NCBI RefSeq assembly: GCF_000143415.4
Contig: NW_003314294.1
Span: 1,358,560 to 1,422,559 of the forward strand
Direction of reading: 5' to 3'
DNA length: 64,000 nt
Source of the DNA: Selaginella moellendorffii
Taxonomy: Eukaryota > Streptophyta > Lycopodiopsida > Selaginellales > Selaginellaceae
Position numbers and translations under genes: made by a program. How positions within the stretch are numbered: position 1 is the first letter of the stretch; the number at the start of each line of letters is the position of its first letter. The notes beneath the pieces are model-generated. The model saw nothing but the letters and a program-made list of their open reading frames with translations, had not been told where the DNA came from and made no database searches. This document shows, in pieces, positions 59,403 through 64,000 of the stretch.

Positions 59403-61760
59403 ATGGATGGGCGATCGTCGCCTTCTTCCTCGCCCTGGGCGCCTGTGATCTGCAGCTCGCCACTGCATTCTGGCGGCCTCTCCATGGAGAATCCGTTCGA
59501 GATGTTCGACGAGGTGGGGAGGAGTCTCAAGTGGTTTAGTCTCTCTCGGAATGCGCCCGACGCCCCGGTCGTCCATCGGCCCGTTCTTGAGGAAGTCTCA
59601 TCGCAGGATAGCTACGATTCGGATTGTTCTAGCACCAGTAGCTGGAACAAGAATCCGGAATCGCTGGCGATGCCGGACGAGCATTGCGAAGAACAGGAAT
59701 CGTCTGTTTCAGAGCCTCTTCGATGTAGAGATGAATTGGTGATCCATCACAAGGTAAGTCATGTAGAATGGCTCTTTTACTGCTCTTTAAACTCTTTTCT
59801 GTTTCAGAGCCCCGAGCCAAAAATCGAAGAAATTTACGATGAACCTTGTGTTAAGGAAGACATTGAGACTGTGAGTCCCTCCCATATATTTGTTAAGAAG
59901 TCCTAAAGTCCTTTGTGTAGCAGGAGGATCGATATTACAAAGACGAGCACGTCCAAGAGGTATTCGATAAAGCGTCTATGGTTTCTTTGACGCTTCTTTG
60001 CTTCTCCAGAGTAAGCGAGAGTCCTGTCTTTACTCGCAAATGCCACCTCCGGTGGAATCGGACAAGGATCCAGTTTCTGGATTAGTGCGTTCTTTCTTCC
60101 GCACTAAACTCGATGCTCGTAAAGTTCCGGATGTGATCTCTCACGACAAAATCCCTGATACTGAAGCGTTGGAGAAGAAACTTGAAGTGCTCGAAGCTGA
60201 AAACTTAAGAGTGAAGAAAGAGAGCCAGCGCCTTATCAAGTTATTGAAGGTATGGAAAGGTTCTGTGACCATCACGTGTCTGATCTCGTGCTGGCATTTT
60301 TCAGGAAAAGGAGGACGACTGTGCACGCTTTACTCAAGATAAGGCTGCATGGGAGAAACAGAGTGTGTCGAGCATTCAAGCATTTTGCTCTGAAAAAGAA
60401 GAGCTTGTAAGTGACGCATACTGTTACTTGTGCTTTGCATTGAAATGTATTGCAGCTCAAGGAACTCAAGCGGGAAAAGCGTTTGCTAGAAAAACGCTTT
60501 CAAGCCATGTCGCAGCTTCCGAATTCGCTTCCCAACAAGTCCGAGCGAAAGGAAATTGCTGATTTGAAAGCCAAGCTAATTGACGTGCATGAAGAGCATT
60601 TGAAGAAGGAAGCTCGCCTGCGGCTGACGGTACCATCCATGACTACACTCTTTTCTGTCACTGGCTTACTTTACTCTTACAGAATATCAGGCTTCGGAAG
60701 CTTGTGAAGGAGATGTCGGCCCGGCTAAACGAGAAAAAAGAGGAGGTATAACTTTTCTCTGGCTACAAGCTAAGCCAGCTACTGATTGTTTTCCTCGTTT
60801 TGCTAGATCAAACGATATGAACGGCTGTTACAGGATTGGGATGTTCAAGAGGAGAAAGAGAAGCTGGAGAAGTCAGAAATAGTTCCTGGCTGCAAAACTA
60901 TCAAGAAGATTGAATGCTTATCAAGCGAAAGGGCAGCTGTTGGATGTAGGATCACAGGTGCTTTGTTTTATCAACGTCCTGACGGTCGTGCAAAGCAGAA
61001 GAAGGAAGGTGCCAGCAAGGACTCCTCAATACCGGCCTGTGGCAATAAGATAAAAGCTGCAAGCAACCCAAGCACGACTGAAAAAACTTGCACTTCTATT
61101 GTAGATGTATCAAGTGATGCAGTGGATTCAGCAAGTGACAAAAACCGCGCTACATCGATATGTAAGGAAAAGTCTTCCAGTGAACCAGGAACGGAGGACG
61201 GCGCGTCCATGGACGGAACAGTGGTCGATGAGCTCATCACTGATCATGAATCTGGTAAAACAGCTGGTTGCGACTTCTTCAACTTTTTTTCTGATGTTTG
61301 TCATTTTTCTGTTGTAGGTTCAGACGTGCTTTTTGAGGACAAAACGAGAAGCAAGGAGAATACATGTAGAGAGAATGGCATTCGGGGAGCACAGAGAAGA
61401 TCGCTGGTTTTCACGGATGGTACTCGAGAAGAAGTAAGTTTTCTGTTTGGCTTATTGAAACCTTACAAATATGATACCAGGAGTATCAAGACGGCCTTGC
61501 GTGTCTTTACTTTCCGAATGGAGATATCAAGAACTCTCTTGCAGATGGTACTACGGAATATTACTACTCGGAAATCGATACATGGCACACCACGAAGCCT
61601 GATGGCGTCGAGATATTTTACTTCCCTCACAACCAGGTGAGTTAGCTTGCTCAGAGTAGCGTCTTAGGCTTAATTCAGTTTGTTCCAGATCGAAGAGCAC
61701 TGGCCAGATGGACACAAAAGGATTATATTTCCAGATGGAACATCCACAGTTGAGTCCTAG
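59403..61760 (+). CDS. SAS4: Centriole assembly protein, SAS-4/CENPJ (CPAP) type
   Basis: Eleven exons: 59403-59754, 59808-59870, 59924-59959, 60010-60249, 60304-60406, 60456-60629, 60683-60745, 60807-61254, 61318-61433, 61481-61635, 61689-61760; ~605 residues. Most of exons 4-8 is coiled coil (LEKKLEVLEAENLRV; LKELKREKRLLEKRF; IADLKAKLIDVHEEHL). The C-terminus is a TCP10/G-box domain of repeated beta hairpins: VFTDGTREEE, LYFPNGDIKNSL, HTTKPDGVEIFYFP, IEEHWPDGHKRIIFPDGT. That domain defines the SAS-4/CPAP/TCP10 group, which builds centrioles and basal bodies. It is shorter than animal CPAP (>1,000 residues) and lacks an obvious tubulin-binding motif. A partial pseudogene copy lies at 36301-36960. 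Confidence 0.88.
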
Positions 61761-61849
61761 TTGTTGCATCAACTCCTCAATAAAAAAGGTTAGTTCTTAT
61801 TCATTTCTGGCTGTCTACCGAATTGAAAGCTTTTTTGTTTCCATGCACC

Positions 61850-62222
61850 GGTTAGAACACTACTGCTGCCGCCGCACCTAGAAGTCCATTGTTTGTTATA
61901 GAAAGCTGGGCTGATCTGATGCAAGATCACTGGCGTCGTCATGATTGCAACTGCTGCACTATTCACTACCAAGACAACGATTTGCTACTGGAGAAGAATC
62001 GTTGGGTCAAGCCTATCGCGGTGGACAGAAGATGACGGGCTACCGACTTGTAAGGGATTCATCTCCCATAAGCTTCAGATTTCTGTTAAAACGGGACACA
62101 CCACCCAGGTACAAACCTTCAATCGCAAGAGCTCATCTGAGTCGTTTGTGTTTCAGGTATCCACGGATAAAGTCGAGCCACGTTATGTGGAAGGCTGGGA
62201 TATAAGGTTCCCAAGACGGTAG
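61850..62222 (+). CDS. Possible small gene between SAS4 and GT47
   Basis: Two coding-like readings exist. One frame gives VIESWADLMQDHWRRHDC and NDLLLEKNRWVKPIAVDRR then stops at ~62034. Another gives SLGQAYRGGQKMTGYRL, then across two candidate introns (62054-62082 and 62109-62156) ISVKTGHTTQ and VSTDKVEPRYVEGWDIRFPRR, with TAG at 62220. Neither has a good start codon or a family I recognise. It ends only 25 bp before the GT47 start, so it may instead be SAS4 3' UTR, GT47 5' UTR or a decayed gene. Confidence 0.3.
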
Positions 62223-62246
62223 CTCAGGCCGGGCAAGAAGGCAACC

Positions 62247-63935
62247 ATGTCGTCGTCTTCCGGTTCGACGGGTAACTCCCTGCTGAGGATCGCCATGCCG
62301 GTAGCGTCTTCTCTCATTCTTGCTTACTATGTCTTCACATTGCCCATGTCGTTCATGGGAGGAGGGGGCAGTGGGGATGTCAGGAGTGAAATCACAGGGA
62401 ATTTGCAAGTTCCGGTTCAGACCAAGGTGGAGGTTTCGGTTGCTCCTCCGGTATCTATAGCTCTGGCCGCTCCAAGGCAAGCCAAGGAAACGCCCAAGTC
62501 GAGCAAGGGACCTGCATTGGAGGACAAGGCAAGCAAAGATCGGGAAGAAGCAGTTCCCAAGCTCAAGAGCTCGGCACCCAAGAAGACGGCAGGCACGAAT
62601 TCTCCTCCACCGACAGAGCCAAGGCTTAAAGATCCGGAATTGCCGTTGAAGAAGCCAGCGGCATCTCAGGATTTAGACGAAAAGGACGCTGCCAGCAGCA
62701 CAGATCCGGTCCCTATTCCAGATGACATGGAAACCAAGGTGGATGCGCGTCGCACAGAAGCGAAGAAGGAGAATGTAGAGGATTTGAGTACGCAGGAATT
62801 AGCCACTCAAGAGGATTTAACAGGAGAAGAGCTCGGAGTTGACATTGATGAGGAGACAGGTGTGGGAACGGGAGTTTTCCACTCTTTTGCCATTTTCAAG
62901 AAGAATTATCAGCAAATGTTGAAGAGGTTCAAGATTTTCATCTATCCAGACGGTGATCCAAATACTTACTATCAAACACCACGGAAAATCACAGGCAAAT
63001 ATGCTAGCGAAGGTTATTTCTTCCAAAACCTGCGAGAGAGCAAGTTCGTCACCAAAAATCCGAACAAGGCTCATCTCTTCTTCATCCCCATCTCGTGCCA
63101 CAAGATGCGAGGAAAGGTACCATGTTTACATTTTTTTCTTCTATTGCTGGAGATTATCTTACCTCAAACTGGAACAAAATGCAGGGAATTTCTTACGAGA
63201 AGATGGCGGATATTGTCCAGGAATACGTGGAAGGCCTGATCGTCAAGTATCCATATTGGAACAGGACGCTCGGTGCAGACCACTTCTTTGTAACCTGTCA
63301 TGACGTCGGGGCGAGAGCCACAAACAAAGTTGCAAACCTGGTCAAGAACTCGATACGTGTGGTGTGTTCTCCCAGCTACAATGGAGATTTCATCCCCCAC
63401 AAGGACATCGCCATGCCTCAGGTTTTGCAACCATTCGCTTTACCTCGAGGAGGAAACGACGTCAGAAACAGGTACTCTTGATATTCATTCAACCATGTAT
63501 GCACTTCCTGGTCCTCACCCTGCGCAGAACAATTCTTGGATTCTGGGCCGGTCATCGAAATTCTAAGATCCGAGTGGTTTTAGCCAAGCTGTGGGAAGAG
63601 GACGATGTTCTAGCCATCAGTAATAACCGGATCAGCAGAGCCACTGGAGAGCTTGTGTACCAGAAGCAGTTTTATAGGAGCAAATTTTGCATTTGTCCTG
63701 GCGGCTCACAAGTCAACAGCGCACGCATCGTCGACTCTATACATTACGGATGCGTGCCAGGTCTTTCTTTCTAAGTGCTACCATGTGCTCGCCTGACCTC
63801 GCGTTTCATGTCACACCAGTGATTCTCTCAGATCATTACGATCTTCCTTTCAACGATGTGCTGGACTGGAAAAGATTCGCGTTGCTTTTAAGAGAGCGGG
63901 ACGTCGGCGATCTTAAGTTGAAGCTCCAATCTGTC
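62247..63935 (+). CDS. Exostosin-family glycosyltransferase (GT47), 3' end in gap
   Basis: Exons 62247-63116, 63185-63471, 63528-63760 and 63820 to the gap. A type II Golgi protein: signal anchor AMPVASSLILAYYVFTL (residues ~12-30), a long Lys/Pro/Ser stem (to ~205), then the exostosin domain: [123 protein letters not shown] and LPFNDVLDWKRF. Family members add sugars to cell-wall polysaccharides or arabinogalactan; the exact acceptor cannot be told. The last ~20-40 residues are missing; the pseudogene at 35.1 kb shows how the sequence continued. Confidence 0.9.
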
Positions 63936-64000
63936 NNNNNNNNNNNNNNNNNNNNNNNNNNNNNNNNNNNNNNNNNNNNNNNNNNNNNNNNNNNNNNNNN
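63936..64000. other. Assembly gap reaching the window end
   Basis: N run that truncates the last exon of the GT47 gene. Confidence 0.95.

Overview
The window looks like nuclear DNA of a seed-free vascular plant, most likely the lycophyte Selaginella moellendorffii or a close relative. This is inferred from three things: single-copy plant genes with very short introns (about 45-70 nt), a centriole-assembly gene (SAS-4/CENPJ type) beside a chloroplast LIL3 gene, as expected in a green plant with swimming sperm, and the dense Ty3/gypsy load. Three N runs (26073-26172, 46573-47492, 63936-64000) are assembly gaps.

Layout. 1-2418 holds pieces of three LTR retroelements. 2419-15358 is bounded by a 24-bp perfect terminal inverted repeat and is read here as one 12.9-kb DNA transposon inserted in a gypsy-type element. 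It carries two large divergent genes. Gene A (minus strand) joins a ParB/sulfiredoxin-like region to a C-terminal HAD/NIF-like phosphatase domain. Gene B (plus strand) is an RNase H-fold, transposase-like protein. There is also a small acidic ORF, a repeat-built central promoter region, and about 20 copies of a 22-bp palindrome that I find nowhere else in the window. 15377-26072 holds a gypsy integrase fragment and two chromovirus copies (A and B) that share a very long LTR; their integrase carries spliceosomal-type introns. 26757-32900 is another gypsy element (gag-protease) followed by a decayed RT-integrase stretch.

33180-36960 (minus) holds an unrecognised broken ORF and a pseudogene block that is a DNA-level copy of the SAS-4/exostosin neighbourhood at 59.4-63.9 kb. 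37400-38260 is a decayed gag. 40259-46572 is a minus-strand chromovirus whose RT core has been deleted, followed by reiterated LTR pieces up to the 920-N gap. 47493-51330 is gene-poor with one LINE fragment. 51340-52155 is a hAT-like non-autonomous element with an 8-bp target duplication.

From 52377 on the DNA is gene-dense: an LRR receptor kinase (+), a membrane coiled-coil protein (-), an RsmD-like rRNA methyltransferase (+), LIL3 (-), SAS-4 (+), a doubtful small gene (+) and a GT47 exostosin (+, cut by the final gap). Two pairs are head-to-head over 50 and 154 bp with telo-box-like motifs between them, so shared promoters are likely. Exon structures were worked out by eye from splice sites and reading phase.
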